From Scilla litardierei (Eukaryota; Streptophyta; Magnoliopsida; Asparagales; Asparagaceae): a stretch of 64,000 bases of DNA. Of this stretch, positions 1-12,100 are shown piece after piece. The notes beneath the pieces were generated by a model, which saw only the letters and a program-made list of their open reading frames with translations, did no database searches and was not told where the DNA came from. Location: contig CM061141.1 in assembly GCA_030789695.1 (NCBI GenBank), forward strand, positions 172,002,807 to 172,066,806, written 5' to 3'. Numbering within the stretch: the first letter of the stretch is position 1; every line of letters begins with the position of its first letter. Made by a program: the position numbers and the translations under genes.

Positions 1-1044
1 CTTCTCTCCACTAAGATTTTTTAATACATTTTATTCGACACGCACCCCGGGCTAAATAATACAGAAGAGAGTAACTATTATAATTGATCACCGCGCAAAA
101 CACATGGAAAACGGGAATTGCTCAATGCACACAACGTAGATAGGTCAATGAGGATGTGACTGCTGCAGTACCATATTTACTGTGTGGCTACATCGAAGAC
201 CCCGTCAAGCTACAGAGGGGTGCTCGTGCATATACAAAATACTGCTCCTGAATCTACAGCTGATTGATACCAGACATATGATTTTCCCAAGAATGTATGA
301 CCGGTGGCAAGTGAGCTGGAAAAATTTATAGCCGCTTACATAATTGCTCAACGCTCAGTAGTCAGTACCAATAAATTTATGGCCGTTGTGCGCGGTGAGC
401 AAATTTTTAATGGTTTAAATAATTGCTCAAAGCGCACAACAAGTAACGCCAGGTGTTCACTTTGAGCCGGTGTGCGCGTTCACCAAATCTGTAAGGTTTA
501 CATAATAGCGCAAAGCGCACAACATGCAGAATTATGCCGGTTGTGCGCGTTACACAAAAGTTGCGTCGATGACAAATTTGCTCAATGCCCCCAAGGGAAT
601 AAATTTGCCCGTTTTGCGCTTTGAGCATATTTGTGAGATGCTATAATTTTAATCCCACTACGCGCCACCGCAGTGAATCAATCAAATTCCAAATTTCATC
701 ATACTTAATCTGAATCCCAATCAAGCCTACATCCAAAATTTTAGATTTAAGTCTTATTATACTTGTTCAATCTGAAAACATTGTAGATTAAACCGGATAC
801 TTATTCACTCTGACTCAGAAACTACATGCAAACTTTAAAAATAAATCTGATACCTTTTCAATCTGAAGACATATTCAATAGAATTCAGAAACTGCTTGCA
901 AAATTTTAGATTAAATCTCATACATATTCCAATTGATGACATTTTGAAAATGACCCAGCCATTCAAATATATTGATGTACATACTGATACAGATCCAAAC
1001 TGATTCATTAGCCTATGCTCTTACAAACTGATACATATGATTAA
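1..1044. repeat. Tandem module, copy 1 (tail part)
   Basis: This AT-rich sequence has many short motifs of the type GCGCACAAC and GTTGTGCGC. It starts inside a module that recurs at 27905-28985 and 31080-32030, and all three copies end at a shared CATATGATT or CATGTGATT boundary. The only open frames are short and arise from the repeats, so I call no gene. Copies 1 and 3 share a stretch near 700-900 that copy 2 lacks. Confidence 0.85.
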
Positions 1045-1084
1045 GCCTGGATGGCGGCCCTTGGTCACATAGGTTGGCGGTGCA

Positions 1085-1189
1085 TGGCTACTGTCCCTCT
1101 GAGGCACAAGCACTCCCTCCTTTTGTTTTCGATCTCTTGGCTCGCATCCAAATTGCAGAAGAAAATGAAGAACAATCGAGTGGGAATAT
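1085..1189. repeat. Outer left arm of interrupted palindrome 1
   Basis: This stretch is the reverse complement of about 26764-26868. Together with 26535-26650 it forms the left arm of a long, nearly perfect palindrome centred near 26651. The CACTA element at 1190 splits this arm. The flanking words (CCTCTGAGGCACAAGCACTC and similar) recur in palindrome 2 near 29790 and 29930. Confidence 0.9.
1187..1189. repeat. CACTA target-site duplication, left (TAT)
   Basis: The 3-bp TAT before CACTACAAGAAA is repeated after the other end at 26535-26537. The intact opposite palindrome arm (around 26766-26776) has the same junction with a single TAT. That confirms a 3-bp duplication, which is the family norm. 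Confidence 0.93.
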
Positions 1190-1660
1190 CACTACAAGAA
1201 AGGCAGACGTTTGTAGCGGTTGTCAATTCTGTTTTTGGCGGGTCGTAACCGCCACAAATATGATTTCAAGCGGTTTATAGAACCGCTATAAAATCGCCCG
1301 AGAGAAACATGGTTTGTAGCGGTTTCGAACCGTTATAACTAAACCGCCTGAAATTAAGAATTATAGCGGTTTCGCCCCGCTACAAAAAGATTTTCTCGCT
1401 GTTAATTAATTTGGGAAAATTATTATATTTCTGGCGGTTTAGAACCGCTAAAATCAAGAATACTAGCATTTTTAAACCACCACAAAAATATGGTTTCTGA
1501 TGGTTTAAACCCGCCACAAAAATAAATAATTTTAAAAATAATAATTTTAATTTCATTTGTCCCGGTTCTAAGCCGCTACTAAAATTTTTATTTTACAAAA
1601 AAAAGAGACTGTTGTAGTGGTTGTTAACCACCACAAAATTTATTTAATTTATAAAAAAAT
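1190..1660. repeat. CACTA left subterminal repeats
   Basis: There are repeated copies, in both orientations, of a motif near TAGCGGTTT followed by AACCGCTA, many of them forming small palindromes. In this family such subterminal repeats bind the TNPA-type protein. The matching set is at the right end (26195-26534). Confidence 0.88.
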
Positions 1661-3260
1661 AATAATCTGAAATCATTATAAAATTTACCCGAGAATATTT
1701 AATAAAAAACATAAGAAATTTGGAACATTGTGGCATGGACGCTCGGCTTCTGGAACAAACATGGTCATGGGGAGAATGATGCAGAAAAGGTCATGCCGTG
1801 ATGTAATAAAGTAGAAGAGACCGCATATTTTCCCCCTCATAGCCTTTTTAGCAGATGTATATGCAAAACAGACAATTCATATAGGCTAGGAAATAATAGT
1901 GCCAGACTCAAATTAGAAGAACAGGTATATTTTTCCCCCAAAAAAAGATCATTGTGATCCATCACCACACTAGTCATTAGTACTTAAATGCGGAGAGTAA
2001 ACAGCTCCCACATTACTGGAGCAGACTGATAATACTGAGATTTAACCAATTTAACCCACAAGTTTGGATAGGTAACAAAATCTACATAACCATCTGCCCA
2101 GTAAAGCTCAATTAAAATCCTTTAAACCAATGATGCCTAGCAATTTATTTGTAAGCATCCTACTTCCGATAAAAGCTGTAAACAGAAGGTATACAGAAGT
2201 TGTAATGTAAATTATGCAACTAGAATGATTACAACATTTAATAGACAGACTAGAAAGCTCATGTTAGGCTTGCAGAACGTTGGGCATCTCTAACTCTGTA
2301 TCCTTAATCTTGAATTTTAACATCTAAAATGCCCCATGATTTATTTATTTATTTTTATTTATTATTATCATTATTATTATTATTTTGGGGGGGATAATAA
2401 CAGTTATGTTTTAAGATATGTTACATGTACAATTTGAAGCTTATATGTATCATATGATCAACTGGAACAGAGGAGTATGAATCCTTTGGAAAGAATTAAA
2501 AATCATAAATATCAGAACTACTACATTATGGTGCATATATACATACCAAGAAAGAAAACCAATGATTGGTCTACTTCAAAATCCATGACAGTAGCCTGAT
2601 GAATCCCAAAGGAAGATCAAATTGTTCACCAGTAATCCTTGCAAGAACAAGAGCCCTCTCTTAATTAATCTCCACATAATGGTAAATAACTGTAAAACCT
2701 ACTTATGATTTATTTAAGTTATAAAGAATAGAACATCAAAATTAGTTTGCGGAGGAGGCAAATATGCTTTGGTTAATAAAGCCCGAATCATCTACCAACA
2801 AGCAGCATGTTTACAACCAAAGCGACTGACCAACAAATGTAAAAGAAGCAAATTTTTTGAGTGTTTGATGTTTTAAAAAGAACATGTATGCATTAAGCTG
2901 CATTGCCATTTGCCGAACAAAAATCTCTCTGAAACGTATTTTCTTCATTTGAATGTTGACACATTAAAAAGCTCTGATTTTTTGGACCGTTGTGTTTATT
3001 TGGAACCTAGACCATACCATTTTTAAAAAAAGGGAACCTAGACCATAATCCTTGTGTCAAGGTACTTCAAGACTTGTTCAATGGCAATAATCTACATGTA
3101 GGAACAGTTCACATCCCTACAAAAGAAGCAGCCAATAATATTTATCTTTTTGAACGATACAAAGATATGTGGTATATAATGCTAGAGTTGAGTACCAAAT
3201 GTCAATTCTAACTTTTAGAAATCTGTTGCTTTGATTTTAAAAGGAAAGAAAGAAGACATA
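1661..3260. other. CACTA interior, no gene seen
   Basis: This is AT-rich sequence without a convincing coding frame. It holds an ATTT/ATT-type simple run and a G-run near 2340-2392, and a short duplicated phrase (GGAACCTAGACCATA) near 3002 and 3034. Introns or UTR of the degenerate minus-strand CACTA gene could lie here, but I cannot define exons. Confidence 0.6.
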
Positions 3261-3416
3261 TTAAGAGACGTACATGTTGCAAGTATTCATCGTGAATCTA
3301 CAAACTTGCAATTGAGAGCCGGGGGGTTTACCATCTTGCGCATCAGTTTCGCCGTAGCCGAGCTGAAGACCTGCTAAGCACACCAGCAGCAGCAAACCCC
3401 ATGCCCCTGTCTTCAT
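3261..3416 (-). CDS. Short ORF with predicted signal peptide, possible captured first exon
   Basis: The start was set at the second methionine of a longer frame because the sequence from there is a textbook secretory signal: a basic MKTGAWG start, a leucine-rich core (LLLLVCLAGLQLG) and small residues before a polar stretch. The mature part is short (about 25 residues) and has two cysteines (CRFTMNTC). A GT that could be a splice donor lies close to the stop, so this may be only the first exon of a captured gene. I recognise no family. Being inside a CACTA element on the same strand as the transposase fragment, it is either captured sequence or chance. Confidence in a signal-peptide-like segment is fair. 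Confidence in an expressed gene is low. Confidence 0.3.
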   Translation of the reverse strand: MKTGAWGLLLLVCLAGLQLGYGETDAQDGKPPGSQLQVCRFTMNTCNMYVS

Positions 3417-3855
3417 GTTATCGCCTGTTTGGTTGCCGGAATTTACCGTGGATGTGAGCTCGGTATAAAAAGAAATCTCGGAAACCAAAGGGTTGAGCTC
3501 GTTATCCCAACTCATTCTCCTGTAAATGGAACTCATTAGACCCAACAATGGAATCATACAAACAACTACTTTCAATCTTGCGCTAATAAATTCCACAGAC
3601 CTTGAAATGGGACACGGTCGTTTTAAGAAATCAGGGGTAGGTTGGAAGTCGGCATCAAAGATGGCAACTTGTAATCTTCACATAACTACAATTCAAGGCC
3701 GACTTGAGATTCCGAGCTTTGTAAAAGAATAAAAATCTGAAACCATTATAATATTTACATGATAATAATTAATAAAAAACATAAGTCTTTACATAAACCA
3801 CGCCGCATGGTACTGTTTTAATACAAAAACACAAGGTTTTAACACAAAGTTAACT

Positions 3856-3888
3856 AAGGAGGAGGAGGAGGAGGAGGAGGAGGAGGGT
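3856..3888. repeat. (GGA)n microsatellite
   Basis: About ten GGA/GAG triplets run before GGGTGGGATG. On the opposite strand this is a (TCC)n run, close to the end of the CACTA gene fragment. Confidence 0.9.
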
Positions 3889-3963
3889 GGGATGATGAGA
3901 ATACGTTTCAATATTGTGAGTCTTCCTGTAATTGTTGTAGCTGTTCTAGAGTATAACTCTGTG

Positions 3964-4080
3964 TCATGAAAAGTTCAAGAGAGACGTACACTGATCAAGT
4001 TGAGATATACATTGAACAAGCTGAGACCTACACTGTTCAAGCTGTAGTTGTTGTATCTCAAACTCCTCCAGCGTCACCAT
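3964..4080 (-). pseudogene. Coiled-coil tail of CACTA Transposase_24-like fragment (other frame)
   Basis: A 38-residue frame starts MVTLEEFEIQQLQLEQ and carries three leucine- and glutamine-rich repeats with a cysteine, each about eight residues (EQCRSQL, VQCISQL, DQCTSLL). This suggests a short coiled coil. Plant En/Spm-associated proteins often end in such a tail after the GRVRG-type motif. The upstream exon at 4074-4289 ends in a stop and overlaps this frame by a few bases, so a frame shift probably separated the two parts. No promoter or independent start context is visible, so this is best read as the broken C-terminus of the same gene. Confidence 0.45.
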
Positions 4081-4289
4081 ATTTGAACTAGGACGTAAGA
4101 TGAACCGTCGGAATCAAAAGAAGTAGACGAGACAAATCTTCTATGTGTCCCGAAGATCTGAGATTGAGAGCCGCTTAAGCCAAAACCAACCACGCGACCT
4201 GTGTGATCTTCTCCTAGAACACGAGCCACATCATAATCTCTTCCTTGCCTCTCAACTCCTACTTGTTGTGTTTGTACTCGAATGCTCTC
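4074..4289 (-). pseudogene. En/Spm Transposase_24-like C-terminal exon (fragment)
   Basis: On the minus strand a splice acceptor (TTTACAG) at 4290 opens a 71-codon frame ending at TGA (4074-4076). Its core, VLGEDHTGRVVGFGLSGSQ, matches the general pattern of the plant Transposase_24 family C-terminus (xLGxExxGRVRGxGxGxxPS). These proteins are encoded by CACTA/En-Spm elements and are usually called transposon-related or TNPA-like. The location inside a CACTA element supports the call. The stop falls where a coiled-coil tail would be expected, and that tail is present in another frame just downstream. I could not assemble the upstream exons, so this is a remnant. The assignment rests on motif memory, not on an alignment. 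Confidence 0.55.
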
Positions 4290-4299
4290 CTGTAAATAA

Positions 4300-5817
4300 A
4301 AAATTGATTAATACATAATGAAGCGAATTTGTATCCCCCCTCTTTTATAAAAAATTGATCAATGCCGCTATAGGCACTGAGCAAAGATGACATTTTGTAA
4401 GACCCTTAGTATCAATATACAAGTATATGTACGTATTTATGGATGTGATTTTGGATGTATGCGCACGTATTAAGTTGTGAATATTTTCTAGAATTTTTTC
4501 TAATTTTTTTATGATGCCAAAATTATTTTTAAAATAATTTAAAGCATCATTTGAATTAGAAAAGGGTTAGTATTGGATGGAATACAAGTATTAAGAGGGT
4601 ATGTTGTTTTATAGTGTGTATTTCCTACTTTCTAGAAAATGAAATTTCCTAAAATCCATAATGAAGCCACATACCCCCTTGAGGTGTCATTACCCCTTAA
4701 TTTTCACCTAACCTTTTCCACAAGGCAACAATAGGGGAAGATTTTGCCAATAACATATGTTACACCATGACAAACAACCACATCAACAAATCACAGATTA
4801 AGGGTAAATGCCATCAGATGCCATATGTAACTGCAATAAATTCACAAATTAAACAAGTTATAATATAAATGAGGATCAATCAAACCCACATGTACACAGG
4901 AATAACATAGCCAATGACATGTCTGACATGTCTGAGAAATTTTATGGTTATCTCCATTAATTAACAAAACAGAATGAAGGTCCAAGAGTTTACTACCTCA
5001 TCATTTATATATATCAGCATATTGTGTGGTTGAAAAATAAAGCAATTCTCTAGGATGCTTGTCAGACCGTTCGTCTAAAAGGAACACAAGGATATACATA
5101 TATGCTCATGTTTCCAGCAAAGAGCTAGTTCACATAACTTGATGTCTGCATGATCCAACTTAGCCTGGAAAACACAGGCATGATCAACATTAGATACGGT
5201 ACTATACTTTATATATTTTTGAACATAACTTAGCCTGGAAAACACATAACTTGATGCCCGGTATTATACTTTAGATGCTTGCCACACATGTAGGATCAAC
5301 AAGAACCTGACAATTCACAATAGTTGAACAAAATGTAGTTTTGAACATTCACAAAAGACCATTGGAAATTTATAACTGGATAAAGACATAATCAACTGAT
5401 ACTCAAACAAAGAGTACAATGCATAATATTGGACTTTTGCTAGAGTATATTGGTTCTCTCCAATTATGCCAACTTAATATTTAGGTTCTTATGCTCAAAA
5501 GTAAAATCTAAGAATGCATTCACTCCTGCTACTGCTACGTATTCATGAGAACGTTTAGGTTGTTGAATCCAAGACTTATCCATCCTTCATACAAAAAAAC
5601 TAATTAGTGTTATTATAGTTATGTCCATTAATTAACAGAAATACATTTATCTTAATCACGAACAAAAACAGTTGATATTAGTCTAAGCATACAAACAAGA
5701 AGCAATCTCATTTTTATGTTAGTATTGTTTCCCTTCCAAAAAACTGAGTCATTTTTAGAGCAAACAAAATTGTTTAGACGGCTTAATGATTTGTTTCTTA
5801 ATTAGCTCTCAACTTAC
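4300..5817. other. CACTA interior, no gene seen
   Basis: This is AT-rich sequence with no convincing exon. A short phrase (CATAACTTAGCCTGGAAAAC or close to it) recurs near 5150, 5225 and 5247. It runs up to a long (TA)n tract at 5818. Confidence 0.6.
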
Positions 5818-5818
5818 C

Positions 5819-5890
<72 letters not shown>
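5818..5890. repeat. (TA)n microsatellite, left of MULE
   Basis: About 36 TA dinucleotides end directly at the MULE terminus CGGTAAACTG. The tract continues beyond the MULE (23925-23978) and beyond the Helitron-like element (24851-24911), so these are parts of one interrupted TA tract. Confidence 0.95.
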
Positions 5891-5891
<1 letters not shown>

Positions 5892-6244
5892 GGTAAACTG
5901 TGCCTGTGCACAGCCGCAGGTAAAATCCCTGTGGCGTTTTCATCCTCAGCCGTCCGATATGATCCAAGCAATGGGATTCAAAGCGGAGGGGAAATTGTCG
6001 CGTTCTTTGAAAATATTACGCGCATGCCATTATCTTTCATTCGCACAAAGCTGAGAGCGAGATACGAAAAACCCCAATTTCACAGCGCCCCGCCCTCGTG
6101 CCTCTCTCCGCTCTCCTCTCGCCGGCAGATCGCCGTCGTGAGGGCCGAAAAAATTAGCCGTCCGCTCTTCTCCTCCCTCCGGTGGTCTTTTGGCCTTGCT
6201 CCGATCTCCTCTCGCCCCTCGATCGCCCTAGCTCTCGATCTCAG
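5891..6244. repeat. MULE left TIR, outer part
   Basis: This is the inverted copy of about 23571-23924. It is GC-rich and contains pyrimidine-rich stretches. It is interrupted at 6244/6245 by the LTR retrotransposon. The TIR resumes at 15691 after the duplicated CTCAG. Confidence 0.93.
6240..6244. repeat. LTR retrotransposon target-site duplication, left (CTCAG)
   Basis: The CTCAG before the TGTAACGACC start is repeated at 15686-15690 after the TGACA end. The right MULE TIR preserves the undisrupted site near 23565-23575 with small differences. Confidence 0.95.
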
Positions 6245-9159
6245 TGTAACGACCACTTTTCGTTGTACGTTGTTCGTGCACGTGCTTTTGGCCGTGCACG
6301 TGTTTGTTTTAGACTTTGTTTGTTTGTGAACACTTTGATGCGATATTCCGTTGTGAACGTCTCTGAGGGCAGTAAATTGTGGCACTAATTTGGAACGATG
6401 TTTCTCGAGTCGTTTCCCCACAATTTAATCTTATTCGATGAGACGTTGCGATTCTCACTTTTGACGGGAGACGTTTCTATTTTTAGTTTCGTCGTCCGAC
6501 GTCGAAATTGAGATCCGTCTTCTTAGTTAGCTCACTTTCGTCACCACGATCACCCCGATATTTATTTTATAATTTTTGGAGTTTATTTGACCACTTTTAT
6601 ATTTTTAGCAAGGTTTAAAATATTTTTAAAAGCTAGGTTTTATATTAATTTCGGCCAAAGAAAATTTATTTGAGTTTCAAACGATTTAAATAATTTTTGA
6701 GCCAAATCTTAGCCCCTATCTTGGCTGCACCCAATCCCTATGTGATTAGGAAGAGTAGATTTGAATTTTAAATTATTTTAAACTCCTAATCCCATTAGGA
6801 TTAGCCCTAGACCAAGTCAACCCATCTACACTATATAAACAACCTCTAGGAAGACCTATTTTCGCAAGAAAATAACCCTAGCCGCTTCCAAAACTCAAAT
6901 TTGACGTTGCGACGAATCGTCGCAACGTTGCGACGAACAGCCCCGCACCGACCGAAGAAACGAGGCCAAAATCCCCGCTCCGACCGCTGGCCGCCCCCGC
7001 ACAAAGCTTGGCCCGCACCGCTGCATCGCACCCCCTCCGCTCGCCCGCTCCGACCGAGAGATCCTCTCGGTCAGACCGAGAGAATTCCCCGCTCCGCTCC
7101 ACACCCGCACCGCTGCAAGCCCCCGCTCTGTCGCTCCACACCGCTCCGTGCCCGACCGACGTTCTCGCCCGCATCGCCCGCTCTCCTCAACGTTGCAACG
7201 GTTGCAACGTTGCAGCGCCCAAGCCCCCGCATCCGAGGCGCCCGACCGAGACTTTCTCCCGCTCCGACCGAGAGAACCAAGGCCGCACCAACCCGCAGCG
7301 CTGCACAGCCCCGCCCCTAGTGCCCGACCGATGGAACCGCCTGCACCAAGCGTGTCTGACCGAGAGCAACTCGTCGCAACCCCGCACCCGTCGCACCACT
7401 TGCCACCGTGGGCCCCCCAAATTATCCAGAGGTATTGTGGGTCCCCTATTGGTCCCTAGAACTACTGTGGGCCCCACCTAGGTGCTCTCTATCCGACGAT
7501 TTGCCGCGTACGACGTTGCGACACGTCATAGCCCGTCGTCGCACGTGCTAGCTTTGGAATCTGGAATCGTTGCTCCGGTTGATGCTCTGAACTTTCCAGC
7601 GAGGAATCTATATTGGAATCAGGACTTAGAGCGCGATCTCTTATTCCAACCCCTGGCGTCGCTACCCGACGCCAGTGTAGCTTTCGCGTCGTGTTGAGGT
7701 AACGCTTTGCACCCTTAGGACCCCCAACCCATTGCATGTTAATCAAGACTTAAATTGATGTTTTTAAAATGTTTCAAATGTTTTAAATTCACTAATCAAG
7801 ATTAATAATATGGACTTTTAGGCCGGTGGACTTGTGCACGTAGGTTATTTGTGACTTGGACTCTCTTGGACGGTGTTTCTCAGACGTTGTACTTGCAGGC
7901 AAGTAAAACTTGCCAACTCTTGTGTAGGGCCATGTTTTTAGGCCACTTCCTTGCTTTTAGCGTAAAAGAGACTAGTCAGTGAAATGATAGCTGGCTAGAC
8001 GCCTATTTGATCTAGTTTGACAACGAAACTAGATCCGTCACCTTAGTTGATCTAGCTTGACAACGAAGCTAGATCCAACCTTTAAACTTGTTGGTTATGC
8101 ATACTAAACTGTCATGTTTACTTTCCTTACCTGTACGCTTTACTACTTGCCATGCCATGTCATCCATGCATTGAATGTTGCATTCGTAGCACACGCTACA
8201 TACTTGTACTTGCTTGTCCCGGGCTAGGTGCACCCCTATGCCATCATGAAAAACACTTCCTGGCTCGTGATCCAGAAGCGAGCATTACCGTTCGGGGGTA
8301 AGGCCCTGGCTCAATACACGTGGGAGGGGTAAGAGTTAAGCGGCCAATCAGCTGGGAGTCTGCCTGATCAGCAACTGCAGCTGTAAGGCGTAAACTCTGG
8401 GTTTGGGGCGGAGTTAAGCGGCCACTCAGTGTGAAAGAAAGCCATTTCAGTTGTAAGGCGTAAACTCTGCACATGACATGAAAACGTGACTAGAGAAATC
8501 CTTGTAAATGTTAATAGTCTTGCCACACTTGCCATGCCATGCTAGTTTACTTGTTGTTTTCTTTACCTGCTGCACTCATACTTTAACTGCCATGTCATTG
8601 CATCATGCTAGAACTGCTAGGTTGCTTTACTATCAGTTTCAGTTTCCTTGCACAAGTCTCTTGTAGACTTGCTGACATGTGCCCCTTGCTCTTTTGGGTG
8701 TCACATGTTAGACCTTGAGCCAGAGACCGTTGCTGAGTACGTGTTGTTTTGCTGACGCTGAGGCTGAGTCCATGTCTGCCCAGGAGGAGTTTTATGGACA
8801 CCTGTGACCTTTCTTGGTGGCCTTGCTGAGCTTTCCTTGTTTTAGGTTTTGTTGTTAGTTGTCGGTGCGTGGCACCTATACCTTGTACTTTGTTCTTTTG
8901 TTGGCCATGTTTGGGCCTTTAGACTCTTTTTCTTTTTAGCCTGGTGGCTTTTTTTCTGTGATGTTGAAACTTATTTCATGGATATTCTGAGATATCTCTT
9001 TTGTCTCATTTCATTATTATTATCTTTGTTTCGTTCGCGTTGCAAGGACCTGCAGTTTAAATTTGATTGACGCTTATCGGACTTGCAGCTTTGCAGCTTC
9101 AAGTCTGAGCGGACCTTCTCACGCTTCGCCTCCATACTTTTGGGAAGCAGGGCGTGACA
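6245..9159 (+). repeat. Left LTR
   Basis: It begins TGTAACGACC and ends GGGCGTGACA. Notable parts are a very CpG-rich stretch (about 6900-7450, repeated words such as CCGACCGAGA), two small palindromes of type GATCTAG...CTAGATC (about 8010-8075), and two imperfect repeats sharing GAGTTAAGCGGCCA and GTAAGGCGTAAACTCT (about 8330-8475). ORFs on both strands in the CpG-rich part have biased arginine/proline composition and are not genes. Confidence 0.94.
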
Positions 9160-12100
9160 GGTTTTGTTGGTGGCCCATGCAGGTCCAGTCTTGCAATTGC
9201 GAATTAACGGAACAACGATAATAACGGAATGTCCATTAAATAAATTGCAACATCCGAGTCATAAGCCCTGAGTCTAGTCGTTTTCCTATGTCCCTAGGAG
9301 ATAAGAAGACTTAGTTAGACGTCTGTGCTTGCTAGTTAGAGGCCCCTGATTGTAGTTAGACTCCCTGCTAGCAATTGACTTGATCGTCGTAGGAGTTACC
9401 TTAGTGGCCCTTGTCTACCCCTGACCATATTAGACTTTTGGAATTTCTTTTGGTCGTTCGTTTGGGTTCATCGATTTCAGACCAAGCTGAACGCATTTCA
9501 TTACCGTCTAGCTCCTTAGAAAGTCTTAGCGCTTAGTTCCTAGTCTTTAGTTGGTCAACCGTAGGAGTCTCCCCGTAGATTCTCCAGATTCATATCCTAG
9601 GCGTATGTATGTTTTGATCATCCGACCAATTTCCTTGCCTCGATTCATGAGATCGCCTCATGACGATCGTCGTCAATTTTCGAACCTCTCCATTACAAAC
9701 CTTGAATCTTCTGAAAGTATCTTCCGATTTCCTCTTTTCCTAAGTTTAAATTTGTTCAATTTTTTAAATATATATATATATCCTATATTTCATACCCCTT
9801 CGTTGACTTGAACTCTTAAAACTTTTTCGAAATTTTGAAAACTAGCTTATGGTATTTTCCCAGCCTACACTTTTGTACCTATGAAAATACACTTCCTCTC
9901 ATATATTAATTTTATTCTGAACCGTACTTTTATTTTGTCCAATTCGACTTATAATTTTCTATTCTTATTTATGCCATTCAAATGACACAACGCGCTTACT
10001 TTAAAATACTTTTCAAGTCACATGGAAATTCAGCTTTCAGCAAGTCGATTTTATGCTCGACGTTTTCCCTACTTCAGATTTTTGTGAAATTACTATTTCA
10101 TAACCACTTCCTGATTTAGACCCTCCATGATTTGATTTTAAAGCTTTGCTACCAATTTTGATAATTCTACTACCAAGTTATTATTATTATCTTTCCGCTC
10201 ACCATACATGCTTTTAGAAAAATTGCTAGACTAAAATGAATTTCAATTATTTTTATCCGTACCAGGTTCGTTGTGCTCGTATGCTAAGGGTTTTGTGTAA
10301 ACCAGTTATAAATTTTTTTTGCACATCCTGGTTTCTCTAAAAGTAGTTCCAATATTGATCATTTTAAATTTTCTTTCCATGGCTTAAAGACTTTGAAAGC
10401 GTTTAAAACGAGCTTCAATTCTTCAGTTACTTAAATTTCATTTCCAAAATTTTGCCAAAATTATATTAAATTACTGCCGTATAATATTTTCTAAAAATTA
10501 TGTCTTTAATGTCCGTGCGAATGATTTACTTTCTTTCTTAATGATTTACGATAAGCCAATAAAACATTTTCTCTTATTATGGATACTCGACACAAACTTA
10601 TTTTGAACAACTCGTTTTATCGACCTTCAAATATTTTTATACAAGACGAGGATTCCAACTTTTGAAGTACAACAGTTTTCAATTTCACGTATTTTAGTTT
10701 ATGTTATTTACGCTGTTTCCTTCCTCTATCCTATATAAGTATCACTACATCTCCCTTTCCCCTACCTAAACATTCACCAGTGAATCACAGTTTTCCCTAA
10801 CCAAGCTGTCCCCTTGTATTCGTCCTACCTGAACTCGTGCTTATCGATCTTTCCCTCGTCACGCTTTCGACCTCGACCCCCCTTTTGTTGATTAGACTTT
10901 AGTGCCCGTTAATGTCTGTGTCAACTCTAAGTTGTTAGTAGGGCCTTGGACCTCGTGAGGTAGTCGTAGTGCATGTACCTAAGTTATGTACATGAGCTTG
11001 AATGAGTATAACCCCATAGTATATTAATGTTTGCCTATTGTGTGATATATACATACTTGGAGTTATTCGTGATATTATGAAGTTGGTTGTGTGGTAGTAT
11101 TCATAGATTTGTGTGTGGTTAGCTATACCATACTAGGGATGCCTATGTATATAAGAGTTAGTGTTGGAATATCTAATGGAGTGTATGTAGTTAGAGATAC
11201 TTGCAATGGTTGAAATAAAATGATTGTTAAAGCTATGTGTATGTTAGGTGTGATAATAATAGGTGTACGTATAGTTAAGTGAGTAGGCCTATTATATGAC
11301 ATGTATGTTACTACATGTGAGTATGTGCTCGTACGTAGATATGAATTGTGCTTAGGCGTAGGTAGTTATGTTTTGTTGCATGAGTATATAGGTGATATAC
11401 ATATGGTAGTAGGATTATAATTTTGATTGGTATTTCTTGCTTTTACGGGATGTTGTATGCGTGCATACCGCGAGGTATACACGACTATTGCACATCTTAA
11501 CTATGTATGTATAGGTGTTGGTATACTAATTATAGGTAGTAGGCTATGGTGTAAATATATGTGTTACGTGTGTGTGTGACTATACGATGAATGCGTATGT
11601 ATTAGGGAGTGTATTATAATTATACGTGTGCTGATGTCTGTATTATTATTATTATGGTATATAGAGTGATTGAACTATGTGAGTATTACCTGACTAAATA
11701 TTAAGGGGATTGACTTATGGGATGTATATGGTTGTAATGGTAGACGTATAAATATTGGAGTGGTATTGGTATAGGTATGAATGCCGTGTTACGTATATTG
11801 AATATTCTGATATGTGTACTGAGTCTCACTCAAGCTTGAGTGGGTATACTCTAAGTATATTGAATGTATGTTTGTAGTTTGAATATAGCAATGTTTGATG
11901 TATGTATAGTGATAGAAGTGTTTGTGCCTGGTTGTGTTACACACATGATTGTGGGTCACTACACCAGTATATAGTTATAGGTGTTGGTCTTGAGGTATAG
12001 CTAGTTACTAACGACTTTCCTGTATGAACGTATGTGTACTAGCTAAACTAGGTGTGTAGATGTGCTAGTTATATAATGATGTGATTGGTATACGTGAATG

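Noticed and set aside
6878..7481. Long arginine/proline-rich frames in the LTR (and their copies at 13406-14008)
   Set aside because: They occupy a CpG-rich LTR segment on both strands at once, have low-complexity composition and show no domain.
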